NCBI RefSeq assembly: GCF_000379825.1
Contig: NZ_KB903837.1
Location: 70,762-134,761 of the forward strand
DNA: 64,000 nucleotides
Source: Longispora albida DSM 44784
GTDB lineage: Bacteria; Actinomycetota; Actinomycetes; Mycobacteriales; Micromonosporaceae
Reading direction: 5' to 3'
The position numbers were made by a program, and so were the translations under genes. Below the pieces are notes generated by a model. It searched no databases, had not been told where the DNA came from, and saw only the letters and a program-made list of their open reading frames with translations. Shown here in pieces: positions 41,385 to 49,900 of this stretch; positions within the stretch are counted from its first letter, which is position 1, and each line of letters opens with the position of its first letter.

Positions 41385-42095
41385 ATGACGCACCCGATCC
41401 GGCTCGACGACCTGATCGAAGCCATCAAGAAGACCTCGGCCGACAGCCTGGACCAGCTCTCCAGCGCCGTGATCGCCGCCGACCACCTCGGCGACGTCGC
41501 CGACCACCTGATCGGCCACTTCGTCGACCAGGCCCGCCGCTCCGGTGCCTCGTGGACGGACATCGGCCGGAGCATGGGCGTGACGAAACAGGCCGCGCAG
41601 AAGCGGTTCGTCCCGCCCAAGGCCCCGGGCGAGGACCTGGCCAGCCAGGGCTTCGCGCGCTTCACCGAGCGGGCGCGCAGCGTCGTGGTCGCCGCCATGC
41701 ACGAGGCCCGCCAGGCCGGCAACGCCGAGATCGGCACGACGCACCTGGTCCTCGGCCTGCTCGCCGAGCCCGAGTCCCTGGCGGGGATGGCGATCGTGGC
41801 CCAGGGCGTGACGGTCGGCGCCGTACGCGACGCGGCCACCGCCACCCTTCCGGCCACAGTGGACGATGTCCCCGACCTGATCCCCTACGACATGCAGGCC
41901 CGCAAGGCCCTGGAGCTCACCTTCCGCGAGGCGCTCCGCCTCGGCCACAACTACGTCGGCACCGAGCACATCCTCCTCGCCCTCCTCGAACTCGAAGACG
42001 GCGAAGGCCCGCTGAGCACCGCCGGCCTGACCAAGGCCTCCGTCGAGGACTCGGTCCTCCTGGCACTCGACAGCCTGAAGCTCCCCGGTACGTAA
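41385..42095 (+). CDS. Clp N-terminal-domain protein with helix-turn-helix
   Basis: A 236-aa protein. The N-terminal 75 residues contain a helix-turn-helix-like segment ARRSGASWTDIGRSMGVTKQAAQKRF near 49-74. The rest contains two Clp N-terminal repeats (ARFTERARSVVVAAMHEARQAGNAEIGTTHLVLGLLAEPES and AFREALRLGHNYVGTEHILLALLELEDGEG-like), the substrate/adaptor-binding module of ClpC, but no ATPase domain. Similar actinobacterial proteins are common. Likely a transcription regulator that senses protein-quality or Clp adaptor state and controls its own gene through the two operators upstream. That role is inferred. Confidence 0.85.
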   Translation: MTHPIRLDDLIEAIKKTSADSLDQLSSAVIAADHLGDVADHLIGHFVDQARRSGASWTDIGRSMGVTKQAAQKRFVPPKAPGEDLASQGFARFTERARSVVVAAMHEARQAGNAEIGTTHLVLGLLAEPESLAGMAIVAQGVTVGAVRDAATATLPATVDDVPDLIPYDMQARKALELTFREALRLGHNYVGTEHILLALLELEDGEGPLSTAGLTKASVEDSVLLALDSLKLPGT

Positions 42096-42167
42096 TCTCC
42101 GGATTTTCCTGGCAGTCGGGTAGCGTTGGCGCCGTCACTCTGCGCACTCTCGGCAAGGATGATGCCA

Positions 42168-42734
42168 ATGGCCACTGTGTACCCCCGCACCGGCGTGTAT
42201 CGCCTGGAGGACTACCTCTCCCTGCTGGATCCCCCCGGCTACCGGCTCGAACTGGCGAGGGGCGCGCTGACGGCGATCCCGGCACCTGGCCCCCGCCACC
42301 AGCACGCCTGCGGTCAGCTGCGCAGTGCCCTGCACGGTGCCGTCACCGGGCTTGGCTGGGAGGTGTACCCGCCGATCAACCTGGTGCTGGCTGCCGACAC
42401 TTCCCGGCAACCCGACGTGACCATCCTGACGTCCATACCTGTCGGCGACCCAATAGCCGTTCCGGCCGCCGGAGCGATCTGTGTCGCGGAGCTGGTCTCG
42501 CCCGGCTCGGAGTACGCGGACTTCCATGACAAGCCCGCCGAGTACGCAGCCGCCGGAATCCTCTGGTTCATCCGGCTCGAAGACACACCGGCTGGCTGGT
42601 CCGGTGAGGTACTCACGCTGGAGGACACCGGTGCGGCCCGTCCGGAGTACGTGCAGGTCGCCGTGGCCGGGCCTGCCGGGGAGCTGCACGTGCCGTTCCT
42701 CGACCTGACGATCAACCTCCGGGACCTCGGCTGA
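42168..42734 (+). CDS. Uma2-family (DUF820) putative endonuclease
   Basis: A 188-aa PD-(D/E)XK-like protein of the Uma2/DUF820 family, abundant in actinomycetes and cyanobacteria. Seen: MATVYPRTGVYRLEDYLSLLDPPGYRLELARGALTAI, HQHACGQLRSALH near 45, RQPDVTILTSIP near 78, and CVAELVSPGSEYADFHDKPAEYAAAGILWFIRLED near 103-138, which contains the family's E-x-x-S-P and K-x-x-x-Y residues. The family is predicted to cut DNA; biological role unknown. ATG at 42168 is chosen from AAGGAT 8-9 nt upstream. Confidence 0.85.
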   Translation: MATVYPRTGVYRLEDYLSLLDPPGYRLELARGALTAIPAPGPRHQHACGQLRSALHGAVTGLGWEVYPPINLVLAADTSRQPDVTILTSIPVGDPIAVPAAGAICVAELVSPGSEYADFHDKPAEYAAAGILWFIRLEDTPAGWSGEVLTLEDTGAARPEYVQVAVAGPAGELHVPFLDLTINLRDLG

Positions 42735-42844
42735 GCGGTCAGCAGGCCTGTCGGTTATGCGATTCCGCGCGGCATGTGATGCCCGTCCTGGCCGGGTTAC
42801 GGTGACAGGCGCGGGACACTTCGCCTCAACCGAAGGTGTGCAGG

Positions 42845-43648
42845 ATGTCGATTCCGGCCGACGCTCTGGTGGCTCTGCTTCAGCGTGACCTCACCGGGCC
42901 CGGGGCCAGCCCGGAGCGGGCCTCCCACGATCCGGGTGTCGTCCAGCTCTGCGAGCTGGTGACGTATTCGCTCGGGATGGCGGCCACCGGCCCGGCCGCC
43001 GTGAGCGCGGTACACAGTGTTCTGGCTCAGGCCGACGGTCCGGAGATCGTCCGCTCGGCACTCGCCGCTTCGCCTGGCCTGCCGTCCTATCTGGCCTCGG
43101 TGGCACCGCCGAGTGGCCCGATGCCCGTGAGCCCGGTCAGCGCGGCACCGTTCAGCCCCGCTCCGGTGACGGGTGGCCCGCTGCCACCTCCGGCCAGGCG
43201 GAAGCTCTCTCCGATGTGGATCGCGGGCTTCGTCGTGATCGCGGTGCTGCTCTGCGGTGGGGGGCTGGTGGCTGCTGCCGTCCTGCTCACCGCGAGCAGT
43301 TTCAAGGACACCGCGATCGGTACGTGGTCGTGCTCCTCGCGCCGGGCCACGGTGACGATCGAGGTGGCGGACGGCTCGTTCGTCGTCCGCGACACCAGCG
43401 GTAACCGGCACAACGGGACGTGGTCGCTGGAGGGCGGCACGATCTCGCTGACCGGCGTGCCGATCTCGCTGATCACCGGGGTGCCGGACAAGGGCAAGGG
43501 TGAGGTGACGGTCAACGTGACGCCGAGGAATTCGGGGAAGGCCGCGGACTTCAGCGTCAAGTACTCGGACAGGAGCGCGGTGATCACCTACATCCCGCAG
43601 GGGAGTTACGACCGCGAGGAAGTCGTCATCTGCAACAAGCAGGGCTGA
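42845..43648 (+). CDS. single-span membrane protein with exported beta domain
   Basis: A 267-aa protein. Residues 1-80 are helical and cytoplasmic (effector-associated-like, PADALVALLQRDLTGPG), followed by a Pro/Ser/Val-rich linker, one membrane helix (about 122-148, MWIAGFVVIAVLLCGGGLVAAAVLL) and an extracytoplasmic beta-rich domain (IGTWSCSSRRATVTIEVADGSFVVRDTSGNRHNGTWSLEGGTISL) ending VVICNKQG. A cysteine pair (WSCSS / VICNK) may close the domain. No catalytic motif. GAAGG is 8 nt before the ATG. Convergent with the Lrp gene. Confidence 0.7.
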   Translation: MSIPADALVALLQRDLTGPGASPERASHDPGVVQLCELVTYSLGMAATGPAAVSAVHSVLAQADGPEIVRSALAASPGLPSYLASVAPPSGPMPVSPVSAAPFSPAPVTGGPLPPPARRKLSPMWIAGFVVIAVLLCGGGLVAAAVLLTASSFKDTAIGTWSCSSRRATVTIEVADGSFVVRDTSGNRHNGTWSLEGGTISLTGVPISLITGVPDKGKGEVTVNVTPRNSGKAADFSVKYSDRSAVITYIPQGSYDREEVVICNKQG

Positions 43649-43652
43649 CTCC

Positions 43653-44153
43653 CTACAGGGGGTCGGCGGGGCCGGCGCCTGCCGCCTCGTCGAAGACGAG
43701 CCACGTCCTGGTCCCTTTCACTCCGGGCACTTCCTGGATCTTTTCGAGTACGAGGTGACGCAGCGCCGCGTTGTCCGGCGCGCGCACCAGCACCAGCACG
43801 TCGAAGTCGCCGCCGACGAGCGCGATGTGGTCCACGTACCGGATCGCGCGCAGCCGGGCGGACACCTCGCGCCACGTGTTCTGCTCGATCGTGACCATGA
43901 TGTACGCGGACGTGCCCAGCCCGGCCCGCTCCGGGTCGAGCCGCGCGCCGAAGCCGGTGATGACTCCGTCGGCCACGAGCCGCTCGACCCGGGTGTAGGC
44001 GTTGGCCCGGGAGATGTGCAGTTTCTCGGCGAGCGCGCGCATGGAGAGGCGGCCGTCGATGGACAGCTCCGAAATGATCTTCTGGTCGAGAGCGTCCAGA
44101 GGTCTGACGGTGTCCGTTTTGCCCGGTGGGATCTCGGACGATTGGCTGCTCAT
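43653..44153 (-). CDS. bkdR: Lrp/AsnC-family regulator of the bkd operon
   Basis: A 166-aa leucine-responsive type regulator. The N-terminal helix-turn-helix is LDALDQKIISELSIDGRLSMRALAEKLHISRANAYTRVERLVADGVI (about 20-66) and the C-terminal RAM (effector and oligomer) domain runs to residue 150 (IMVTIEQNTWREVSARLRAIRYVDHIALVGGDFDVLVLVRAPD). Divergent from bkdA, with 77 bp between start codons. Bacterial bkd operons are often activated by a neighbouring Lrp-type BkdR that senses branched-chain amino acids, so this role is inferred. TAGGCT lies 8 nt before the ATG, suggesting a leaderless mRNA. Confidence 0.85.
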   Translation of the reverse strand: MSSQSSEIPPGKTDTVRPLDALDQKIISELSIDGRLSMRALAEKLHISRANAYTRVERLVADGVITGFGARLDPERAGLGTSAYIMVTIEQNTWREVSARLRAIRYVDHIALVGGDFDVLVLVRAPDNAALRHLVLEKIQEVPGVKGTRTWLVFDEAAGAGPADPL

Positions 44154-44230
44154 ACCCGCCGAGCCTAGCCGCCTGTCGCGGAATCCGCGGATAACTTGCC
44201 CACTCGTCTGGCACGCGGGACGCTGCGGGT

Positions 44231-45391
44231 ATGACAACGACGTCGACGCGGGGCAAAACCCCCAGGGCGACGGCCAAGGCCACCCGGACCAGCAGCCCGG
44301 AGGCCAAGGCCGCCAGTGCGCTCCTGCCAGCTGAGCGCCCCATCCGGTTCCTCGACGAGCACGGTGCCCGTGTCGACGAGCACTCCGGCTACGCCGAGCC
44401 GCCGGTCGAGCTGCTCGCCGAGGCGTACCGGAAGATGGTCGTCGGCCGCCGGTTCGACCAGCAGTGCACGGCGCTGACGAAGCAGGGCCGGCTCGCTGTG
44501 TACCCGTCGAGCCACGGCCAGGAGGCCTGCCAGGTCGGCGGGGTCCTCGCGCTGCGCGCCGACGACTGGATGTTCCCGACCTACCGGGAGTCCGTCGCGA
44601 TCACCACCCGGGGCGTCGACCCGGTCGAGACGCTGACCCTGCTGCGCGGCGACTGGCACTGCGGCTACGACGCGGCAGCCTGGCGTACCGCGCCCCAGTG
44701 CACCCCGCTCGCCACGCAGACCATCCACGCGGCCGGCGTCGCGTACGGCGAGAAGCGCAAGGGCAACGACTCTGTGGCGCTGGCCTTCATCGGCGACGGC
44801 GCGACCAGCGAGGGCGACTTCCACGAGGCGATGAACTTCGCCGCGGTGTTCCGTGCCCCGGCCATCTTCCTGGTGCAGAACAACGGGTACGCGATCAGCG
44901 TCCCGCTGGACAAGCAGACCCAGGCCCCGGCGCTCGCCTACAAGGGCGTCGGCTACGGCGTGCGCTCCGAGCGCGTGGACGGCAACGACCCGGTCGCCGT
45001 GCTCGCCGTCATGCTCGCAGCCGTCGAGCACGGCCGGGCAGGCCACGGCCCGTTCCTGATCGAGGCGCACACCTACCGGATGGACGCCCACACCAACGCC
45101 GACGACGCGACCCGCTACCGGGAGCCGTCCGAGGTGGACGACTGGCGGTCGAAGGACCCGATCGCCCGGCTCGGCGCGTACCTGCGCGCGGCCGGCGCGC
45201 TCGACGACGCGCGTGACGCGGAGATCAAGGCCGAGGCCGAGGCGTACGCGGCTTCCCTGCGCGAGCGGATGAACGCCGACCCGGTGCTCAACCCGCTCGA
45301 CCTCTTCGAGCACGTCTACGCGACCCCGACCCCCCAGCTCGCCGCCCAGCGCGCGCAGCTCGCCGCCGAACTGGAGGCTGAGAACCAGTGA
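44231..45391 (+). CDS. bkdA: branched-chain 2-oxoacid dehydrogenase E1 alpha subunit
   Basis: A 386-aa thiamine-diphosphate enzyme subunit that decarboxylates 2-oxoisovalerate and related acids from Val, Leu and Ile. The TPP/Mg motif is FIGDGATSEGDFHEAMNFAAVFRAPAIFLVQNNGYAIS near 177-215 (GDG...NN). Other family parts are GLAVYPSSHGQEACQVGGVLAL-like (near 85) and HTYRMDAHTNADDATRYR near 280. First gene of bkdA-bkdB-bkdC; its last 4 nt overlap bkdB. Its start is 6 nt after GACGCT with no ribosome binding site. A pyruvate dehydrogenase E1 alpha is possible, but the whole E1 alpha/beta-E2 set with an Lrp neighbour fits branched-chain acids better. Confidence 0.9.
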   Translation: MTTTSTRGKTPRATAKATRTSSPEAKAASALLPAERPIRFLDEHGARVDEHSGYAEPPVELLAEAYRKMVVGRRFDQQCTALTKQGRLAVYPSSHGQEACQVGGVLALRADDWMFPTYRESVAITTRGVDPVETLTLLRGDWHCGYDAAAWRTAPQCTPLATQTIHAAGVAYGEKRKGNDSVALAFIGDGATSEGDFHEAMNFAAVFRAPAIFLVQNNGYAISVPLDKQTQAPALAYKGVGYGVRSERVDGNDPVAVLAVMLAAVEHGRAGHGPFLIEAHTYRMDAHTNADDATRYREPSEVDDWRSKDPIARLGAYLRAAGALDDARDAEIKAEAEAYAASLRERMNADPVLNPLDLFEHVYATPTPQLAAQRAQLAAELEAENQ

Positions 45392-46386
45392 GCACCACCA
45401 TGGCGCAGGCCATCAACACCGCGCTGCGCGACGCGCTCAAGGACGACGACCGGGTGGTCGTGTTCGGCGAGGACGTCGGCACGCTCGGCGGGGTCTTCCG
45501 GATCACCGACGGCCTGACCAGGGACTTCGGCGAGGACCGGTGTTTCGACACCCCGCTGGCCGAGTCCGGCATCATGGGCTTCGCGATCGGCATGGCGATG
45601 GCTGGCTTCCGGCCCGTCGTCGAGCTCCAGTTCGACGCGTTCGCCTACCCGGCCTTCGAGCAGATCCTGTCGCACGTCGCCAAGCTGCGGAACCGCACGC
45701 GCGGCGCGCTCTCGCTGCCGATCGTGATCCGGGTGCCCTTCGCCGGCGGCATCGGCGGCGTCGAGCACCACTGCGACTCCTCCGAGGCGTACTACGCGCA
45801 CACCCCCGGCCTGAAGGTCGTCACGCCGGCCACGGTCGCCGACGCGTACTCGCTGCTCCGTGAGGCGATCAACGACCCGGACCCGGTGGTCTTCCTCGAG
45901 CCGAAGAAGCTGTACTGGTCGAAGGACGAGGTGTCGCTGCCCGCGCAGACCGCCCCGTTCGGCAAGGCTGAGGTGCGCCGCGAGGGTACCGACGTGACCC
46001 TGCTGTCGTACGGGCCGAGCGTGCCCGTCGCGCTGGCCGCCGCCGAGGCCGCCGTGGAGGACGGCTGGAGCGTCGAGGTCGTCGACCTGCGGACGATCAA
46101 CCCGTACGACGACGCCACTGTGGACGCTTCCGTGCGCAAGACGGGCCGGTGCGTCGTGGTGACGGAGGCGTCAGGTTTCGCCGGCGTGGGTGCCGAGATG
46201 GCTGCCCGGGTGCAGGAGCGGTGCTTCCACTCGCTGGCGGCTCCGGTGCTGCGCGTCGCCGGGTACGACATTCCCTACCCGCCGCCGAAGCTGGAGCACC
46301 ACCACCTGCCCGGTGTCGACCGTGTCCTGGACACGATCGCGCGCCTCCAGTGGGACGACGTCCCGATGGGCTCCGGTGCGTCATGA
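45388..46386 (+). CDS. bkdB: branched-chain 2-oxoacid dehydrogenase E1 beta subunit
   Basis: A 332-aa partner of the alpha subunit, together forming the alpha2beta2 decarboxylase. Seen: VVVFGEDVGTLGGVFRITDGL near 25 with the conserved Glu that activates the thiamine, FDTPLAESGIMGFAIGMAMAGFRPVVELQFDAF near 52-84, SLPIVIRVPFAGGIGGVEHHCDSSEAYYAHTPGLKVV near 111-147, and a C-terminal transketolase-like domain ending in GYDIPYPPPKLEHHHLPG. GTG start in the 4-nt overlap with bkdA; the stop overlaps the bkdC ATG by 4 nt. Confidence 0.93.
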   Translation: MSTTMAQAINTALRDALKDDDRVVVFGEDVGTLGGVFRITDGLTRDFGEDRCFDTPLAESGIMGFAIGMAMAGFRPVVELQFDAFAYPAFEQILSHVAKLRNRTRGALSLPIVIRVPFAGGIGGVEHHCDSSEAYYAHTPGLKVVTPATVADAYSLLREAINDPDPVVFLEPKKLYWSKDEVSLPAQTAPFGKAEVRREGTDVTLLSYGPSVPVALAAAEAAVEDGWSVEVVDLRTINPYDDATVDASVRKTGRCVVVTEASGFAGVGAEMAARVQERCFHSLAAPVLRVAGYDIPYPPPKLEHHHLPGVDRVLDTIARLQWDDVPMGSGAS

Positions 46387-47690
46387 CGGAGAGCGTCTTC
46401 AACCTGCCCGACCTGGGCGAGGGCCTGACCGAGGCCGAGGTGCTGGAGTGGCGGGTCGCCGTGGGCGACACCGTCCACATCGACCAGATCGTGGTCGTCG
46501 TGGAGACCGCCAAGGCCGCCGTTGACGTCCCGATTCCCTTCGCGGGTACGGTCACCGCGCTGCACGGCGAGGCTGGCTCCGTGATCGACGTGGGCAAGCC
46601 GCTCATCTCGGTGTCGGGCTCGGGCGGCCAGGTCGGCCCGGACACGTATCGCGAGGAAGAGCGGGCCGGGATCAAGGAGCCGGAGAGCAAGGGTTCCGGC
46701 AACGTCCTGGTCGGCTACGGCACCGCTGAGATGACTGGCCGTCGCCGCCGTCGCCAGGCAGCGGCTGCCGCCACCGCCGTCGTCGAGGCTCCGGCTCCGG
46801 TACAGCAGAAGCTCGCCCCGCTGGTCATCTCGCCGATCGTCCGGCGGCTGGCCAGGGAGAACGGGCTGGACGTCGCGGTGCTGACCCCGACGGGCCCCGG
46901 CGGCATCCTGCTCCGCCGGGACGTGGAAGCAGCGATCAAGCCGGTCGTAGAGGCTCCTGCCGTTGTCACCGCGCCCCGGCCGGTGGCTGTGAAGGCTTCC
47001 GGGCTGCTGGACGAGCGGGTGCCGATCAAGGGCCAGCTCAAGGCGATGGCCGACCGGCTGTCGCGGAGCCGCCGGGAGATCCCCGACGCGACGACCTGGG
47101 TCGACGTGGACGCGACCGGGCTCATGCAGGCGAAGAACGAGCTGGCCGCCGGGTACCCGGCCCACAAGATCGGCGTCCTCGCACTGCTGGCCCGGATCAC
47201 CGTGGCCGGCCTGCTCAGGTACCCGGAGCTCAACGCGACGGTGGACACCGAGCGCAACGAGGTCGTCCGGCTGCCGTACATCAACCTGAGCTTCGCGGCG
47301 CAGACCGAGCGCGGGCTCGTCGTACCCGTGATCCGCGACGCGCACCTGATGTCCACCCCCGAGCTGGCCGACGAGCTGGCCCGGCTGGTGGCGCTGGCCC
47401 GCGAGGGCAGGCTGGGCGTGCAGGACATGACCGGCGGCACGTTCACGCTGAACAACTACGGCGGGTACGGCGTCGACGGCTCGACCCCGATCATCAACTA
47501 CCCCGAGGCCGGCATGCTCGGCGTCGGCCGGATCATCGACCGCCCGTGGGTGGTGGACGGGCAGCTCGCCGTCCGCAAGGTGGCCCAGATGGGCCTGACC
47601 TTCGACCACCGGGTGTGCGACGGCGGGGTGGCCGGCGGCTTCCTCCGCTTCGTCGCCGACCGGGTGGAACGCCCCGCCCTGCTCATCTGA
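46383..47690 (+). CDS. bkdC: branched-chain 2-oxoacid dehydrogenase E2 (lipoyl acyltransferase)
   Basis: A 435-aa dihydrolipoyl acyltransferase that transfers the acyl group to CoA. An N-terminal lipoyl domain (about 4-78) carries the lipoylated Lys in VVVVETAKAAVDVP. After a linker, the peripheral-subunit-binding domain (about 150-183, ISPIVRRLARENGLDVAVLTPTGPGGILLRRDVEAAI) binds E1/E3. The catalytic domain ends with LTFDHRVCDGGVAGGF near 402, with the His and Asp of HxxxDG. It has one lipoyl domain. The E3 (dihydrolipoamide dehydrogenase) gene is not adjacent and must be supplied elsewhere. A hairpin terminator follows. Confidence 0.93.
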   Translation: MTESVFNLPDLGEGLTEAEVLEWRVAVGDTVHIDQIVVVVETAKAAVDVPIPFAGTVTALHGEAGSVIDVGKPLISVSGSGGQVGPDTYREEERAGIKEPESKGSGNVLVGYGTAEMTGRRRRRQAAAAATAVVEAPAPVQQKLAPLVISPIVRRLARENGLDVAVLTPTGPGGILLRRDVEAAIKPVVEAPAVVTAPRPVAVKASGLLDERVPIKGQLKAMADRLSRSRREIPDATTWVDVDATGLMQAKNELAAGYPAHKIGVLALLARITVAGLLRYPELNATVDTERNEVVRLPYINLSFAAQTERGLVVPVIRDAHLMSTPELADELARLVALAREGRLGVQDMTGGTFTLNNYGGYGVDGSTPIINYPEAGMLGVGRIIDRPWVVDGQLAVRKVAQMGLTFDHRVCDGGVAGGFLRFVADRVERPALLI

Positions 47691-47711
47691 CCTGGCTCAT
47701 CAGGTACACAG

Positions 47712-47746
47712 GAAAGAGGGCGGCACCGAAACGGTGTCGCCCTTTC
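47712..47746. terminator. stem terminator with T-rich end
   Basis: GGGCGGCACCG pairs with CGGTGTCGCCC (one G-T pair), loop AAA, extended by GAAAG/TTTC. It follows the bkdC stop by 21 nt and precedes the stop of the convergent 70-aa gene by 4 nt. Confidence 0.7.
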
Positions 47747-47750
47747 TGGC

Positions 47751-47963
47751 CTACCGGTCGAGTTCGAGGACTTTGATCCGCTGCTCGCCGCTCGCGACGG
47801 CCGGGTCGGCCCGCCAGCGGTCGAAGAGGGCGAGGGCCTGGCCCCGGTCCCGGAAATCGGTGAACTCCAGGACCTGCTCGCCCTCGCCGCCGTGCAGCGG
47901 CAGCCGGGTTCTGACCACTTGCCATTTACCCGAGGGCCACCGGTCCTCGTTTACACGATCCAC
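47751..47963 (-). CDS. hypothetical protein, 70 aa
   Basis: A small charged protein beginning VDRVNEDRWPSGKWQVVRTRLPLHG, then VLEFTDFRDRGQALALFDRWRADPAVASGEQRIKVLELDR. It looks like a single small alpha/beta unit without membrane segment. GTG start, with AAGGAT 6 nt upstream acting either as a -10 or as a weak ribosome binding site. Convergent with bkdC across the terminator. No family recognised. Confidence 0.55.
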   Translation of the reverse strand: MDRVNEDRWPSGKWQVVRTRLPLHGGEGEQVLEFTDFRDRGQALALFDRWRADPAVASGEQRIKVLELDR

Positions 47964-48042
47964 CCCTGAATCCTTACACCCTCATTGACAACCAGCAAAT
48001 TAGCTGCTTGACCGAGACATGCGGCCGGTACGATCCGGCGAC

Positions 48043-48879
48043 GTGATCAATGAATACGCACTGCCCGGTGACGCTGTGTTCCCCGAGGGCATCACCGAGG
48101 ACCCCGACGGTGTCACGTTCTACGTGTCCAGCGCCCGGCAGGGCACGATCTTCCGCTGCCGCTCCGACCGGGCCGAGGCCGAGGTCTGGCAGCCGGCCGG
48201 GGCCGAGGGCCGCACCAGGGCGCTGGGCATGGCCGTCGACGGTCACGGCCGCCTGCTGGTGTGCGGGTGGGAGACGGGTTTCCTTTTCGCGTACGACACC
48301 GCGACCGGCGAACTGCTGGCCCGCCTGCATTTCGGCGGCAAGCTGAACGACGTGTGCGTGGCCGGCGGCTACGCCTACGTCACCGACTCAGGCCACCCCA
48401 CGGTGTGGCGGATCGCGGCCGGTGAGCGGATCGGCGAACCGGAGGCCTGGCTGGACCTGACGGCCTATGGCGAGGACGCGGACGCCAACCCGTTCCTGAA
48501 CGGGATCATCCCGGTGGCCGGCGGCGAGTACCTGCTGGTCGCGGCGCAGGGCACCGGCAACCTCTGGCGGATCAGCACCACGACGGCGCAGGCCGAGCCG
48601 GTCGACATGTCCTTCACGCTGTACGCGGACGGCATGGTCCGCGCCGGTGACGTCGTCTACGCCTGCGACAACGACGACGACAACTTCTACCTGACGGCCT
48701 TCACCCTCGACGCCGACTTCCGCAAGGCGGAGCTGGCCGGGCGCTGGGCGCGGCCCTTCGACGAGACGCCGACGACAGCCGGGCTGGTCGGTGGCCGGCT
48801 GCTGCTGGTCAACTCGCAGTTCGCCAACGCGAGCCCTGGTGCCCCGTTCACGGTCAGCGCGATCGAGCCACCACTGTAG
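48043..48879 (+). CDS. SMP-30/gluconolactonase-like beta-propeller protein
   Basis: A 278-aa cytoplasmic propeller similar to SMP-30/LRE lactonases or NHL-type proteins. Seen: ALPGDAVFPEGITEDPDGVTFYVSSARQGTIFR (first blade with the metal-binding Glu of the FPEG motif, near 13), RALGMAVDGHGRLLVCGWETG, FLNGIIPVAGGEYLLVAAQGTGNLWRI with the central Asn, and LYADGMVRAGDVVYACDN with the catalytic-type Asp near 193. It may hydrolyse a lactone; unproven. The GTG start is chosen because TACGAT lies 8 nt upstream; an in-frame ATG 24 nt earlier is an alternative. Convergent with the IclR gene. Confidence 0.72.
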   Translation: MINEYALPGDAVFPEGITEDPDGVTFYVSSARQGTIFRCRSDRAEAEVWQPAGAEGRTRALGMAVDGHGRLLVCGWETGFLFAYDTATGELLARLHFGGKLNDVCVAGGYAYVTDSGHPTVWRIAAGERIGEPEAWLDLTAYGEDADANPFLNGIIPVAGGEYLLVAAQGTGNLWRISTTTAQAEPVDMSFTLYADGMVRAGDVVYACDNDDDNFYLTAFTLDADFRKAELAGRWARPFDETPTTAGLVGGRLLLVNSQFANASPGAPFTVSAIEPPL

Positions 48880-48892
48880 ACAGTCCTTTCCG

Positions 48893-49630
48893 CTACCAGG
48901 CGAGGAGCCTCGTCAGCCGGACGGCGCTGTAGCGCAGCACCTGCTCGGCCTCCGCCCGCCGGTACGGGAAGTCCGTGACGGGCATCGTGGCCGACAGGGC
49001 GCCGCGCAGGCTGCCATCCGGGGCGTGGATCGCGACGGCCAGGCTGGCGAGCCCTGGTGCGAACTCGGCGACGTCGGCCGCGATGCCGGTACGCCGTACG
49101 GAGTCGAGGATCGGCCCCATCCGGGTCCCCGGCAGGTGATCGGCGATGTACTCGGCCCGGTCCTCCCCGGGCAGCGCGGCCAGCAGCGCCCGCCCGACCG
49201 CGCTGCGGAACCCGCTCGACCGCAGCCGGGCAGCCGTGTACTGCGAGCGGATCGGCGCGCCGTTGTCCACAATGTCGGCGATGTTGACCTCGCCGTCCTT
49301 CAGCCTGCCGAAACAGGCCGCGACCCCGGCCCGGTCGTGTACGTCCCGCAGGACGAGCCGCACGGCCGGATCGAGGTCGAGGCGGCGGCACCAGTGCTCG
49401 TAGAGCGAGGCGAGCTGCTCGCCCAGGCCGTAGCCGCCGTCGTCGTGCCTGGTCAGATACCCGTGGTAGTGCAGGGTGCCGAGCATCCGGTAGGCGCTGG
49501 GCAGCGGCAGCTCGGCCCGGCGGGCCACGGTCTTTGCGCTGGCGCCCTCACCGTAGTCAGCGATCGCCTCCAGCACCCCGAGCGCCCGTTCGACCGAGCC
49601 GATCAGCCCGGCAGGACGTAGCTCCGGCAT
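48893..49630 (-). CDS. IclR-family transcription regulator
   Basis: A 245-aa regulator with an N-terminal winged helix (SVERALGVLEAIADYGEGASAKTVARRAELPLPSAYRMLGTLHYHGYLTRHDDGGYGLG, about 12-71) and a C-terminal effector domain of IclR type (VHDRAGVAACFGRLKDGEVNIADIVDNGAPI; SAVGRALLAALPGEDRAEYIADHLPG; VAEFAPGLASLAVAIHAPDGSLRGALSATMPV). Ribosome binding site GAGGGG 5 nt before the ATG. The upstream region has the palindrome GCTGA-ATGA-TCAGC. Its target could be the adjacent SMP-30-like gene or its own promoter; not shown. Confidence 0.88.
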   Translation of the reverse strand: MPELRPAGLIGSVERALGVLEAIADYGEGASAKTVARRAELPLPSAYRMLGTLHYHGYLTRHDDGGYGLGEQLASLYEHWCRRLDLDPAVRLVLRDVHDRAGVAACFGRLKDGEVNIADIVDNGAPIRSQYTAARLRSSGFRSAVGRALLAALPGEDRAEYIADHLPGTRMGPILDSVRRTGIAADVAEFAPGLASLAVAIHAPDGSLRGALSATMPVTDFPYRRAEAEQVLRYSAVRLTRLLAW

Positions 49631-49648
49631 GGCTTCCCCTCACATCGT

Positions 49649-49662
49649 CTGCTGAATGATCA
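49649..49662. promoter_or_regulatory. palindrome GCTGA-ATGA-TCAGC upstream of the IclR gene
   Basis: Perfect 5-bp arms 18-32 nt upstream of the IclR start codon, a likely autoregulatory operator. CGGACA and TGTCCG half-sites lie further upstream. Confidence 0.4.
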
Positions 49663-49730
49663 GCCGAACGATATGTCCGGGGCGGTGCGGACAAGCGCAC
49701 ATCGTGTCCGCCAAGAGGAAATTTCTGGGG

Positions 49731-49900
49731 CCGGGCAGAGCCGTTTGGGGTTGGGTGGAGCCGTCCTCCAGCAGGTTCCCTTTGCGCCCCGGCCTGGGGG
49801 CCGGAACACAAAGCGAACCAGGACGGCTCCACCCAACCCGTGCCCGGGCGCCGTTATCCGCACGACGCCTGCCGGCGCTTCACGGTCAGCCCAGTGGTGG
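49731..49900 (-). repeat. 170-bp palindromic interspersed repeat, copy 2
   Basis: Inverted relative to copy 1 at 21858-22029. The outer 19-bp stem (49748-49766 with 49821-49839) is identical in sequence to that of copy 1. The inner stem (49774-49784 with 49809-49819) has one mismatch, and the loop differs. The 79-nt leader up to and including the outer stem differs from copy 1 at about three positions. The element starts directly at the stop codon of the LPXTG protein gene, so in both copies it follows the 3' end of a gene in the same relative direction. Confidence 0.8.

Noticed and set aside
39415-41388. 657-codon plus-strand frame opposite the SARP gene
   Set aside because: Shadow of the GC-rich SARP/NB-ARC/TPR gene; no motifs.
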